Below, in pieces: positions 1-12,600 of a DNA stretch of 64,000 bases (the stretch's first letter is position 1; each line of letters begins with the position of its first letter). The stretch lies in contig NC_092657.1 in NCBI RefSeq assembly GCF_032118995.1, positions 493,891-557,890 on the forward strand. The letters are read 5' to 3'. The notes beneath the pieces are model-generated. The model did no database searches. It worked only from the letters and a program-made list of their open reading frames with translations, and was not told where the DNA came from. The stretch is from Asterias amurensis (Eukaryota; Echinodermata; Asteroidea; Forcipulatida; Asteriidae). The position numbers and the translations under genes were made by a program.

Positions 1-680
1 AGACTTGACAGAGCTTTTGGGAACAGTTTCCTCCGAACTACAGAAGTAGATTAAAGAGTAGGGTTTCTTTATATGCGGACAAAAATAACAGCTGATTAAC
101 ATCACAAGTCTGATTAAAAAGTCTGATTTCAGATAAAACTCTGAAAACTTTCCCATCCCTGTTAAATCAAAGTCCAAGAATTTTCCTTCATTGTGTCAAA
201 GATAACACCTCTCCTAATCTTGATCCTAACAATTTCAAATAAACAGACTCTTCCTATGAAATATGTAAAGTACATTCACAGATGAAGTTCTTCACCAGGC
301 CAAATTCTGATTTCAGATAAAACTCTGAACTTTCCCATCCCTGTTAAACCCAACTCTAACGACACAACTTGATTTTCCTACACTGGGTCAAAGATCAAAA
401 TCTTGGTCCCAACTATTTCAAGTTAATTGCTACAAAGCTAAAAACCAGTGCGCTCCTCCAATGAAATATGTAAATTACATTTACGGATGATTTTCTTCAA
501 CGGGCCAAATTATGTTTTCAGATAAAACTCTGAACTTTCTAATCTCTTCTTTAAAAACCCAAGTCCAGATTGATTTCCCTACATTGCGTCAAAGATCCAA
601 CCTCTCCCAATCTTGGTCCTAACTATTTCAAGTGAATGGCTACAAAGCTAATAACCGGTACGTTCATCCGCCATATGTAG
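1..680. repeat. Three-copy tandem repeat (about 200 bp) overlapping the last coding exon of the kinase-like gene
   Basis: Units begin near 123, 307 and 513 with TTTCAGATAAAACTCTGAA and share the blocks TCAAAGATC and CTATTTCAAGT. The right-hand copy continues into the true terminal exon (stop at 648-650). The middle copy carries a diverged version of the exon end: the reverse complement near 448-471 would read EERTGF-stop, against DERTGY-stop in the exon. The array therefore forms the 3' flank or 3' UTR of the gene. Confidence 0.75.
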
Positions 681-3600
681 AGCTATCCTCTTACATAACT
701 CCGTTTCCGTCTCTTGAGGGAACAGACAAACCTCGTTCTGGGTCGTAGCAACCACTTTATAGAGACGCTGGAACAGACTGCACTTACGACCTCGGGTCTT
801 CTTCAAATTGGAGATGAAGATATATTTGTCTAGATACGTTTCTCTCTCCTCTACGAAGCGAGTTGATCTACTCTTCTGTAATAAGGTCAAAGGTTAAAAA
901 GGTCAATACCAAAGGTAAAAAAGGTCAATATAAAAGGTTAAAAAGGTCACAAAGTTCAGCATAATCATGGATTGATTTCACAAAGTAATATCAATAGAGC
1001 CTTAACCAAAATATAACAAAAACAGAATCAATTTGACATCAAAAATATAAAATAATCTCCTATACACAATTTTAGTCCTCCACTCAACAGTACACAAGAC
1101 AAAATACACAGCACAGTCAGTTACTATTATGGGCGGAAGGTCAACGCAGTATGAGGCTGGCCACACTAAAGTTTATATAAGGAGGTTTAGCTGCACGTTC
1201 TGCGTAAACAATCATGAAAGTCAGGTACACACCGTCATGCAGGCATCATACATGACGTCTCCTAGAAACAACACATTTTGTTGACGTTCACGTTCACGTA
1301 TTTGCTCGCAGAAAATGCAGCTAAACCTCCCTAATGATTCAATCAGCCCTAAAAATTTCAATTTTGTTTTCTGATAAAATGAGAATTTAAATACAGAACG
1401 ATGAGGTTGGAAGGAGATATAGTATGGTTCTTAATCGGAGTCTATGAATATCAGCTTTCATTATTGCCATTGGATACAGGGAATAATACCAATATGGCCG
1501 CAGAATGATAATGGGTGTGTTCATATAGCTTCCCTGTGTCGACCCCGCTGTGCTCATTCGGGTGAGCCCTTGACAAGAGCTAATTGAACGATCACTCACC
1601 CTCTCGTGGTGACGTCATGCATCTCTGGGCAGCCCCAATCGACCCGTTCCACAACAGGGCACTTGGGGCTGACCTGGGAAGCTAATTGAACGCACCCACA
1701 GTGAATAGATTAATCTGAATGAATCTGTTTACCTTATCGGACTGAAAGGATAAAATGCTGGTGTCTGTAGCGTCCACTGCAAATGCTTCAACCAAAGGGG
1801 CAGACTTATCAATGTGCTTGCATAGAGCACCTAGTAATTTGTCCTGCAAAATAAAAATCAATCAATTTACATTGCTAATAATTAGCTGATGCAAACTGCT
1901 TACTAACCGAAAAGACTTGAAGACATTACGACCCTAGAGTCTTTCTCCTTTATATTGTGTGACTTCCAAACATGATAATAATAATAATTTAAATTAATAA
2001 TACATTTTTATAGCACCTAATCTATTTCTGTAAAATACTCTAAGGTGCTTCACAAAAAAACTTGCACAATTATATTAAAATGCTCCCAAGGATGATTTAC
2101 ATAAGTATCAAAATGTACCAGGGAACAAATACATTAACAATTTAAAGTTAAATTACTATAAAAGCCTGCCGCCATCACAAGCCAACAGTTTACATGAATG
2201 TTCAGATATCTCAGGCTTGGAATTTCATCTTTTAGAGGGCAAGGCCATTTTCATTTTGCAAAGATTACTTCAATTGAAAAATCTTTAAGTCTGTGGGAGA
2301 ATTGTGAAGGGGCACCAAGACCAAGACCAGGGGCAACATAGGCCATGACCTCTGTGGTCTGCATGCAATCCCAGGTCTGCCCCTGGTCGTTGCCTTGGTG
2401 CCCATTGTAGGTCCAGTTTCAGGCCTGACACTTTCAGAGAGGCAGTTGCCTCCATGCCCCTGGTCATTGCCTTGGTGCCCATTGATTTCCATGCCCTCTG
2501 CTCATTGCCTTGGTGCCCATTGATTCCCATGCCCTCTGCTCATTGCCTTGGTGCCCCTTGATTTCCATGCCCTCTGCTCATTGCCTTGGTGCCCCTTGAT
2601 TTGTTCTAAATGAGACTTACTGCTGGTGCATTGTGTTCTTCTACCAGGCTCTTTAGTGACACCATCTGTAGCTCATAGCGATCCATGTCCAATCCTTCAA
2701 AATCATTTTGATCTGTCAACAAAAACAAAAGCAATCACAACAATTTAAATAATTGCAATGTGTTTTGATCCTAAGTGATGTCATTTCCCACTTAAGAGTT
2801 GGAACAATAACCTCAGCACCGGGGAGTACGGAGATCGAAGAGGAAAAAGTGTACATGTTGCAAGAAATCACTTTCTTTTCACAAGGCATAAATAAAAACT
2901 CTGAAGTTTCTCATCCCTGTCGTTTTAAACAGTGCCCTCTACTGTCCAACCAAAGGCAAACAATATGACAACCATATTGGTGGTTCTGATGTTAAAGAGT
3001 GCCCTCTAGTGGCTTACCAAAAGCAAATATGACCGCAGTATTGACGGTCCTGATGTTAAAGAGCGCCCTCTAGAATCTTACAAAAAGCAAATATGACAAC
3101 CGTGTTGACGGTCCTTATGTTACAGAGCGCCCTCTTGTGTCTTACCGAAAGCAAATATGACCACCGTATTGACAGTCCTGATGGGTTCCAACTCCAGTTG
3201 ATGACCGAAGAAATCACTGACCCGATGCCAGATGAGATCAGCAACCCCACACGCTACGTCGACCGTCACTAACCGCCCCAGATTGTTGAAGTAATGGAGG
3301 AAGTGCTTGACGCTGGATGTGTACAGAGCATTACGCCGCTGTGGAAATACAATAAAATATCACATAAACATGTGAAGTGAACTTGACGTCACAGCTGTCT
3401 TTGCTGAGAAAGTTTCGTAAGAGTAGAGCAGCGCATCTCTACTGTTGCGAATTGCCAGTTACCAATGTGTGACGCCAAAATTCACTTCGCCTTCGCAGGA
3501 AGTATGAATCCAGCTTTAAACATGGCCAACTGCATTTAGACATTTGTTCGGTTGCAATAACACTGATGTGAACGGGACTGTGTTAAGCTTCATGACTCAT

Positions 3601-6600
3601 GGTGGCGTGGTCTAGTGGTTAGACTGCAGGACTTGCAATCACAAGGTTGTACATGTAGGTTCGAATCCCACTAAGCTAACCACTGATTTCACAATAACTA
3701 GATCAAGTATTGTTGTCTAGTTACATGTAGGTTCGAATCCCACCAAGCTAACCACTGATTTCACAATGACTTGATCAAGTATTGTCATCTAGGTACTGAA
3801 TCACATATTCTTGATTTTTGCAACTCATTACCTGTGTTCTGCTCGTATCCGCTTCATCACTCTGTCCAGCTTCCTTCATCTTGTCTGGATGCTTAGCGCT
3901 ATGGGCTGTTATCTGCTTAATCACCTTCTCTTCCGGTATGGCAAGATTTAAGGCAAATATATTGGGGAACTGTAAGAGACAGGATACCAGATTTCAGTTA
4001 TTAGTAAAAGTAATAACAACTGTATTTCTAACACCTACAAAAAAAGTCTCTTAGCACTCAGCCGAACAAAAGAAAATTACATAAAAATACAATGAATTGA
4101 ACAGAAATGTTATATAAAGACTCTTGAATTGTGCCTTTAAGCAAGGCACTTCACTATAATTGCTTTGAAGAGTTGGGAAGGTAATGCATTCTGCCCTACC
4201 AGCCAGGCTCCTAGTGGATGATACTCATGCCTTCATCATTATAAAATGTGAAGGGGGTAACCTTGCCTCAGCACAAGGCTCCTAGTGGATGATACCCATG
4301 CCTTCATCATTATGGAATCTGAAGGGGATAACCTTGCCTCAGCACAAGGCTCCTAGTGGATGATACCCATGCCTTCATCATTATAGAATGTGAAGGGGAT
4401 AACCTTGCCTCAGCACCAGGCTCCTAGTGGATGATACCCATGTCTACACCCTTATGGAGTGTACAGCATGTACAGGGGGTAACCCTGTTTCAGCCCCAGG
4501 AGTAGGTGGCAACGTGCCCCTGGGGTGGCATTTGATCTGGGTCGATAGCCCAAATTAGTTAAGTGTAGTTGGCATCTTGAAGTGGCTGTCTGACCTTGTG
4601 AGTTTGGCTACATTATATCTCTTTAAAAAAAATTTAAAAAAAAAATTTCGGGGAAAAACCCCAACTCCTTACCCTCTTCTCAAAGTTCTTCATATCATAT
4701 TCTGGTTCTTGGATGTATTTTTCACAGCGGAGTAAGAATCTGAGGTTGGGCATGATGTCAACAATGTGAGGGCGCTTTGCGTCTTTCTCAATCTCATTCC
4801 CTATCAGCTCCAAGATCCATTCCAACGACAGCAATGACTGGTTATCCTGAAACACACAAACAACAACAACATTTTATTTTGATGATTCTTCTCAAATTTG
4901 TTGATTTCTGAGAGGTTAACAAAACTGTAAGCCATGTCTTTCTTGCACTTAATTAAAGAGGACTTTCTCTGCTCAATGAAGACTACTATCATACGATGGT
5001 CCTCAGGGGAATACCCTCCTTCTGTAATTAATACAGTATGTCAAATGCAGAATGTTTTATTTTAAATTTATATACTGAGCCTATTATGTGTAAATGACTT
5101 CAGTGACTGTGAACTGACTAGAGGATAGGCAAATCCCTTTGGTAGTGAAGTGCAATGACCAGAGCTCAATTTCATCTGCTTTTAAAAGCACTGAATATTG
5201 CTTAATAATTCCTGCTTAAGCAGAAAGGAGCAGGATGTCAGTCACAGATAGTACATGTCAAATGGTGTTTTGGCTGGTAACCTTATTCTGCTAAGCATTT
5301 TGTTGCTGTGCTTACAAGCAGCACGATGATAATGGCTCTGGGCCAACATGTACTATACATTATACAGTACGCGCAAGGGTTGTGCCACTTATTATTGTAG
5401 GGAGAAAACAAAGTGTCTGCCTCATTAATATTTTGTTGGCCCTCAATCAGACAGATTTGAGAGCCGAATAAAAGGAGTGTACTTGTACATTATACTCAGT
5501 GTAAAAAATGTTGTCAAATAGCGACCTGGGGGTTGCCGACTAAAACAAATGGTCCTGTTTGCCCCTGAGGTGTAGGGACTGTTTTTTTAAGATTGATGCT
5601 TCCAGGTCATTTGCAATTAAACGCAGGGGTAGGCATAATACATTATAGGGGTGTTTTTCATTTGGCATGTTTGGAGGGGGAATAACGTGAAAGGGCTTGG
5701 GACTCTCCATATCAAATTGAGCCGAGAATAAAGTACAAGAGTTGATGGATGAATTTCTCTTTACTGTAAAAATCTGGTGAGACTTTGCAGTATTTTGCAA
5801 CACTATATTTGAATATTTAGCATTTTGCAAGGTATCCTTGAGGAGTTTAATAAGTTGGATGAACCCCTAATGATATTGTTGTAGCAAGCTACACATACAT
5901 GTACATGTACAGTACTAGGCCCACTGTACTAGTGTACTGTATTAAAGCACCAAACTATGTCATGTATGCTAGAACTAGAATCAGGTTAACCAGAATAAAG
6001 TTACGCCCTCGATTGGTTAAATAAGCGTGTGCGTATTCAGCGCTGAGCAACTCAACCACTAGAATGCGTTCTCTTTGTGTTGTTATCGTTATCATTTTCA
6101 TTATCGCTGCAGTGTGACCACGCCTTTAACCAGTTTGGAAAAAGCTTGAGAGATAAAAATATGTCATTCAACACAAAGTGGTTAAACAGGTCAATTATTA
6201 CAAATGAATTAAAGACCATGCACTCGTCTTGATTCAACATTTCCAAGACGAGTTGATCACATTATACAATTAGAATCCTCATTGCCATAGTGATTCGCAT
6301 TGTGACATCACATTTCTGCTCAAGCAATTAAGATTTGGTTTTTGATATCAATCTTAGCTCTTTGTGCAATTTAGCCCTGGGCCTTCATTAGAATGGAAAT
6401 AACTAATAAACCCAGACTGTTATGACGGTTTCATATTTTTCAATGTTAAAGTCTATGGGAAAACTTTTTAAAGGGGCACTAAGGCTAGACCAGGGGCAAC
6501 AGAGGCAATTGCCTATGTGGCCTCCATGTCCCAGACATGTTGCTAGATAAAGTTTTATTATTGCCATTTGTTCATTACGTTTCAGTCTGCGCTTAATATC

Positions 6601-9600
6601 TAGTGAAGCATTACTTGGTGAAGGAAACTGATTAGGTTTGCAGACTTCAGTGAATAATTTCCACAAGCTTGCACTCGCCAAAATGAGTTTGCAATCAACA
6701 ACAAGACAAGGTATTTCTTGTCCTTGCTCTATGGTCTACCATACAGCTTGAGCTTCCCTAGATCAATGTTTATCCAGTAAGGTTTATGTTGACATAATGT
6801 ACCTCTCTGATCTATTTTCATGGTGGCTTGTCTGAAATGAAGCAGCACAGCATTCTCTATCACAGTGTAGGCCTAACAACTGAAAGTTTCAATCAGTAGG
6901 CTCTGATCAATTGTCTTCATCAGAAGATAGGAAAAAAACACCACAATAAAACTCTTGATCATGTACATGTACAGCCAGGGCCCAATTTCATAGAGCTGCT
7001 TTAAGCAAAACAATTTGCTTTAAAAGCAAAAAAATCTTTGCTTTGTAAAATCAGATTACCGGCTAAGACTCCACTTATTTGTTATGCTCAGTAAACAACA
7101 GCTTAATATAAGTCATTAGCAATGTACATGGCATGAGATTTTTGCCAGTAACATGTGTAAAATAAGCAAGCTATTTTCGTGCTTAAGCAAATTTTTTGCT
7201 TAAGCAGCTCTATGAAATTGGGCCCAGGACAGGAATACCTGATCAAGGGGGCCACCAGCAGCCGATTTTCACAAAATGCTTGAGTTAGGACGAGTAACCC
7301 GTCCTTACTTTGTGCAATGTGTCACTACGTATTTGAATACGGAACTGAACTCGTCCAAAGTCTTAAGATTAATCCTAAGTTAGGGAAAAGAGCTTGGTGA
7401 AATTGACGGCAGTCACAGTAGAATTTTTCTTGTTATTGTACACTCTACTGTACATTACACATCAATATGTCTGTGCACTCTATTCTGTCTGTGTACATAT
7501 CGTCATGAGCTTGTTTGTTTGTTTTGGGATGATTTTCCCATCAAGGAATTTGGCAAACTCCCACAAGAGGATATAAACGCCAAGATCGCATCATCCTCTC
7601 CAAGATGGATTTGACAAGTAGGATTTAATCACATACTTGCCCTTAAATTAAGTGACTAGCCAGCAGGGAGGACCAGTTAGTTTGTTATTCCACTAATCAA
7701 TCAACTCATACACTTTAAGAAATAAGGATTCTCTTCAACACCCAACTAGCCAGCCAGAGCACTTGCAAGGAATTTTGATTTTCCCTCAGGAGTGTTTAAC
7801 TGACATTTGGACACCAGACCAATGTTAATTGAGAGAACCTTGCATTATTTGTTCCAACCATTTTTGTACTACATGTACATGACAGATTGATAATAGGGAG
7901 CGAACGGATACGCTAGCGAACGCATACGCATACTTTAAGCTATCCGTAACCTACTTACAACATGTAGCACGCACGATATCAATGTCGTCTGCACGTATAG
8001 CGGATAGCGGGTAGCGTATGACGTCATAATGATGACATATCTGTCGCACTAACCGTATCCCTATTGAAGGATAGCACGTTTCTTTAAGCTGTTTTTCCAA
8101 TGGTGAAGGTCTGCCCAACACATTTTCATCTTGATACAATGTATGTAGTACACAACTTGAGGAGTATGTTGATATACTAGATGTCAATTTGAAACAGCAC
8201 AGGTTTTGCAGCAATCCAACATTGAGGGACACTTCTATTTATTTAATAGATAGAAATATGTCTTACTGTGCAGAATGGAAGACCCAAGGACAATGGTGGT
8301 AATTATCTGACTAACTCAAAGTTCAAGGTTTTACAGCAGATTCTACCATCTGTAAACAGGATGAATTATAAGATACTTTGACTATAGGCCTCCATGTACA
8401 CATACATAGTAGCATACCATCTTCCGTAACACTGACAGTAAATTAATAAGTCTTCAATTCAATATAATAATGCATTAGGAATTTTCAATCCAGGGTAATG
8501 GACAATGGTTTCTCTAATATAAATATAAATATAGAATTCCATACAGTAGTACAATGCATTACATCACGCAGAAAGCAAATTCATTTTTGAATATCTTAAT
8601 CTCCATAATTCCAGTCCACTGACTGACCTTTATTATTTAACAAGCTGTGTTCATCCCCATGGGAGGAATTATGCGTGAGGTGTGGGTATAAATGGCTGTA
8701 TGACAGCTGACTGATATAACTCAGCCAGGCATGGAATATGGAATGGGTCTACTGAAGCCATGGTTCCACTCAGGACATGGTCTCTAATGCCACCTGGACC
8801 CAAAAATTCATAAAGTTGCTTTAATAAAGACCATACAAAATACCCCCCTTCAGCCATCTACATTTAAAAGATCATGTATTAATTAGTACCTTACCATATT
8901 CCTAGATTTTTACACGGATCTTGTACAGTATTTGAGAAAAAAATGAAATTCGCGGCGAAAAATTGGTGGCAGCAAACATATTGCCAAAATTAGTGACTTA
9001 GCTGGAAGTGTGGTTTCTTCGGGTTTACTCGCTGCCGCCTGCACACGACCATGCACAGCAATGGTCTGGTTACTTCAGATCAAACTCACAAAAATTATTT
9101 TAAAAATCATCATATAAAATGCCCCAGAAATGCCGCAGATTGCACGGTAGGGCTATTAATACCAAAGTTGAATCGAGTTAAAAACATTCTAATGACCTCA
9201 TTTCGTCACAACATCAAAAATTTTGTTCATGGTTTTGAAAATGTCCCCCAGTTTATAACAAATCTGGGGGAGGACCTGATTTATCATCATGCAAGCAGTC
9301 AGCAGACAAAGTAGAAGAAGTGTGTGGCAGAGTGTGGACTGGATGTCAAGGGACTTGTGATAATTGAACGTGTAACTGTTCACATGATCCATCTGCCGAT
9401 GTTATCAAATTACTGCTGTGTGTGTGAATCAGGAATATAACTACATATCAATGCAAAGTAATGCAAGTGGGTCAGGGATTCCAAAAGGCTGCTACGTAAA
9501 TTAGTAACGTCTCCTTGTTAGGCTTTAAAAGGGACGGAACATTGGTAATTACTCCTTAATTAATGACTATAAAAATCTCATTGCCTAATTTGATTTTCTC

Positions 9601-12600
9601 TGATTCTAATACATGATATGTAACTGAGACTGTTTAAAGCCATTGGACACTTTCGGAACAGAAAAAAAAAAAAGTTCACAGATTTACAAATAGTTTACTG
9701 GGTTTACAGAAGGTAATGGTGAAAGACTTCTCTTGAAATATTATTCCATGAAATGCTTTACTTTTTTTGAGAAAACATTAGAACAATATCAATTCTCGAG
9801 AATTACGGATTTATTCTAAACACATGTCATGACACTGCGAAACGTGCGGAAACAAGGTTAGGTTTTTTGTTATTTTCTCCCGACTCCGATGACCAATTGA
9901 GCCAAAGTTTTCACAGGTTTGTTATTGTATATATATAATTAGATAAGTTGTGATACACGAAGTGTGGGCCTTGCACAATACTGTTTACCAAAAGTGTCCA
10001 ATGGCTTTAAGGGGAATCAAAATTGGTCCTTTTCAGATTGTGTGTACATGTATTTCCAATTTCAGATTATTTTGTGTGTGTGGACGTTACAGTTGTAGGC
10101 CTACAACTCCAGTTTTCCGGAAATTACATTCATCATGTTCATGCAAAGATGTCTAGCCACTTTTTCAATCCAAGACTACAGTACAATGTTGTAAATACAC
10201 ACTGATCCCAAGTACTTTATGTGTACGTATTGTTGACATGGTTGATTGATGTAAATTAAATAGACATTTAATGAGACTAGCGTTCACTGCAAGCTTTCTA
10301 AATTAAGCAATTAGCCCACTCATACCATTGTATACTGTACGAAAACCAGACATGGGACCTAATTACATTCACGTAATAGAGCTGTTTTTTCATTATAACC
10401 CACTTACATTGTACATGTAGATACCAAAGGATTTCACAAAAATGATTGTAAGTGTCTTGCATAATGACATAAATGTCTCGAACCCACACTCTTCTGATCA
10501 GAAACAACAACGTCTTGAGTCTAGTGTGTATCAACCAACAGTCACAACACCAAGTACGTGTACGTACATTCAAGCATGTCCTCCGCACGCACCCCCCCCC
10601 CCCCCCCCCCGCAAATAAAAAATTAAAAATATTAAAACAGTTTGAAATCTGCCTGATGATTGCACTGTCTATGAAAGATCACAAGCCTGGAATTTCATCT
10701 TTGAGACCTCTAGCAAGGCATTTTTAATTTTGCACTGGAAAAAGGGGCACCAACATGACCAAGGCCAAGACTAGGGGCAACAGAGGCAATGTCCTACGTG
10801 ACCTCCAGGTACATCCAGACCTGACATCAGGGCATTCACAATGGCAGTCGTAATGCCACAGTAATGTTTTAGTGCCACATAAATATTCCCTGATCGCCTC
10901 TTAAAGTGAGTATCTGTATGAAGTTCTTAACAGTTCTTAAGAGGCTGAGTTGGAAACCTCCTTAGGGAATTTAGTCAGTGATATTTACATTATAAATTAG
11001 CCGATTCCAACAGCTATGAATTTCATAAATATTAAATAACAGTAGAGGCTTCTGTGTTGCTGACGTACATCAGGCACCCTACATGTACATGTATGACTTG
11101 TGATCTTGTGCGACATTTCTATCTTTGTTTGATGGAATACAAAAATATGTTTTTACCGTAATCAAATTCCATGTTACTGTTATAAATCCTGAGTCATCCT
11201 CACACATGCTTGGATGTACACTGTACACGTTCATGTAACATAGATAGAGTAGCGTCAGTAGCCTATAATGTGTAGGCCCCTACTGAGACAGATATTTTCC
11301 TTCTGGATTTATTTCATTATTTTTTCAAGCATGTTAAGGGAGCTTCCCATTGTCAGCTGATACTTCCAAGAGGCAGAGGGGCAATGGAGGCACTTGTCAT
11401 TGCCTTGATGCCCCTTGAAAGTTTCAGGCCCGTTACTTCACAGAAGCAACCAAGAAAATGCCTCCATGTCCTTGGTCATTGCATTGATGCACCAGTTTCA
11501 GGTCTGATACTTCACAGAGGCAATTGCCTCCATGTCCCTAGTCATTGCCCTGATGCCCCTTGAAATGTTCCAGTTTCAGGCCTGATACTTCACAGAGGCA
11601 ATTGCCTCCATGTCCCCAGTCATTGCCTTGATGCACCAGTTTCAGGTCTGATACTTCACAGGGGCAATTGCCTCCATGTCCCTAGTCATTGCCTTGATGC
11701 CCCTTGAAATGTTCCAGTTTCAGGCCTGATACTTCAGAGAGGCAATTGCCTCCATGTCCCAGGTTATTGCCTTGATGCACCAGTTTCAGGTCTAATACTT
11801 CACAGAGGCAATTGTCTCCATGCCCTTGGTCATTGCCTCCATGCCCCTGGTCATTGCCCCTTGAATGTTCTAGTTTCAGGTCTGATACTTCACATTGCCT
11901 AGGTACCCCCTTGACACATCCCCAGACAGAAGTTTACAATATTCCTCATTGGAATGCGTTGTCCAACGGAGAAACCCTTTCAAGAACGAAGCATCACGCC
12001 TGCTTTGTGATTGTACCAAGTCAGTGTAAACATGCAATTGATTTGTACATCTGCAATCTGCATTCTGTGATACTGTTCCAGCCGTTTTAATTCTGTCCTA
12101 CATCCAGCTCTGATCATCCAGACACTGCAAACTACCACAAACAACAACGTACTAAAGGTGACTGAAGCTTAGCCCTTGAAATAAAGTAGGAATACTTTAT
12201 TGATTACAAGGTCTAGATGTGCAATACGTACACATGTTGTATGCTCTTTTTACACTTCAGGCAATTTATTCACAAATTTCCAGATTTTCCCCAAGGGCTA
12301 AAACAAAATCGGAAAACAGACATTTAAAATCATGTCTGCTGAAGGATGTGTGCATGCGTGGACTATCCAAATGTAAGTCTTTTGAGGACTGTAATGTCTG
12401 TGGAGGACTCAACAACAAATTATATGGACATGTAATTAATTTAACAATGATCAGAATTGTTTAATGCATGATTACTTCTTTTTTACACGTAGTTTCAATG
12501 TCATTTTGGATACCCCCCCCCCAAACGTGTGTGTGTGTGTATGACATTTAAACACGTCACGTTCATACAGAAAATTTTACTTTATCACTGTTAAAATATC

